From PVC group bacterium (GTDB lineage: Bacteria > Verrucomicrobiota > Kiritimatiellia > UBA8416 > PXDI01): DNA of 5,179 nucleotides. The stretch is from positions 1-5,179 of the forward strand of contig PXDI01000059.1 of assembly GCA_003565095.1 (NCBI GenBank), read 5' to 3'. Below, one piece after another: positions 5,068-5,179 of this stretch (position 1 is the stretch's first letter; each line of letters starts with the position of its first letter). The position numbers and the translations under genes are program-made. The notes under the pieces were generated by a model. It was not told the DNA's origin. It searched no databases and saw nothing but the letters and a program-made list of their open reading frames with translations.

Positions 5068-5179
5068 TTATTGATACGGTGCGTACCGGTTGCCGCCCAG
5101 GTTACCAGTGGTGCCGATTTCGTACACCAGCCGAAAGTTTTTCATCAGCTCGATTAAGACATCGTGCATGGGGCGATAC
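5068..5179 (-). CDS. C-terminal end of an unidentified protein (partial)
   Basis: The minus strand is open from the window edge to TAA at 5070-5068, giving 36 residues that contain MHDVLIELMKNFRLVYEIG and end GGNRYAPYQ. The mix of residues looks like real protein: an amphipathic helix followed by a Gly/Asn-rich tail. The opposite strand offers nothing better. The gene body lies beyond the window. I do not recognise the family; the segment is too short to assign. It is oriented like the FAD oxidoreductase, 532 bp upstream of its start, so co-transcription is possible but not shown. Confidence 0.5.
   Translation of the reverse strand, partial: YRPMHDVLIELMKNFRLVYEIGTTGNLGGNRYAPYQ

Overview
The window reads as an accessory stretch of a bacterial chromosome. 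Moderate GC coding DNA, a Victivallis/Lentisphaera-like FAD-dependent oxidoreductase and an IS110 element suggest the Planctomycetes-Verrucomicrobia-Chlamydiae (PVC) group, perhaps Lentisphaerota or Kiritimatiellota. This is an inference from protein resemblance; there is no rRNA or other marker gene.

Layout, left to right. Positions 1-131 are flanking DNA with a near-perfect 23-bp inverted repeat (34-101). Positions 132-1652 are an apparently complete IS110-family insertion sequence. It has a long non-coding left end (132-343), a 418-residue DEDD recombinase (344-1600) and a short right end (1601-1652). The left end folds into two successive stem-loops that look like a bridge RNA. A -35 box at the right end and a -10 box at the left end would form a 17-bp-spaced promoter if the element circularised on a CT core. 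Independently, the 3' side of the first RNA loop holds an 8-nt perfect complement to the core plus right flank.

Positions 1653-1818 are AT-rich intergenic DNA with an 11-bp tandem repeat and a 15-bp RNA-type hairpin. The hairpin ends 21 nt before a two-gene operon (1819-3229). This operon encodes an AbiEii-type nucleotidyltransferase and, overlapping it by 14 nt, an AbiEi-type winged-helix regulator/antitoxin. The toxin-like gene comes first, the reverse of the classical abiEi-abiEii order. The pair is a candidate type IV toxin-antitoxin or abortive-infection module.

On the minus strand, a complete 447-residue FAD-dependent oxidoreductase (3192-4535) converges on the operon, and the two 3' ends overlap by 38 bp. 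Its upstream region (4536-5067) holds a possible promoter, a weak hairpin and a 134-bp palindromic intergenic element (4762-4895). At the right edge (5068-5179, minus) is the C-terminal end of an unrecognised protein.

The best candidate for something not yet described is the bridge-RNA system of this IS: its boundaries, RNA fold and three of its four guides can be proposed from this one copy. The left target guide does not match the present left flank, and that remains open.
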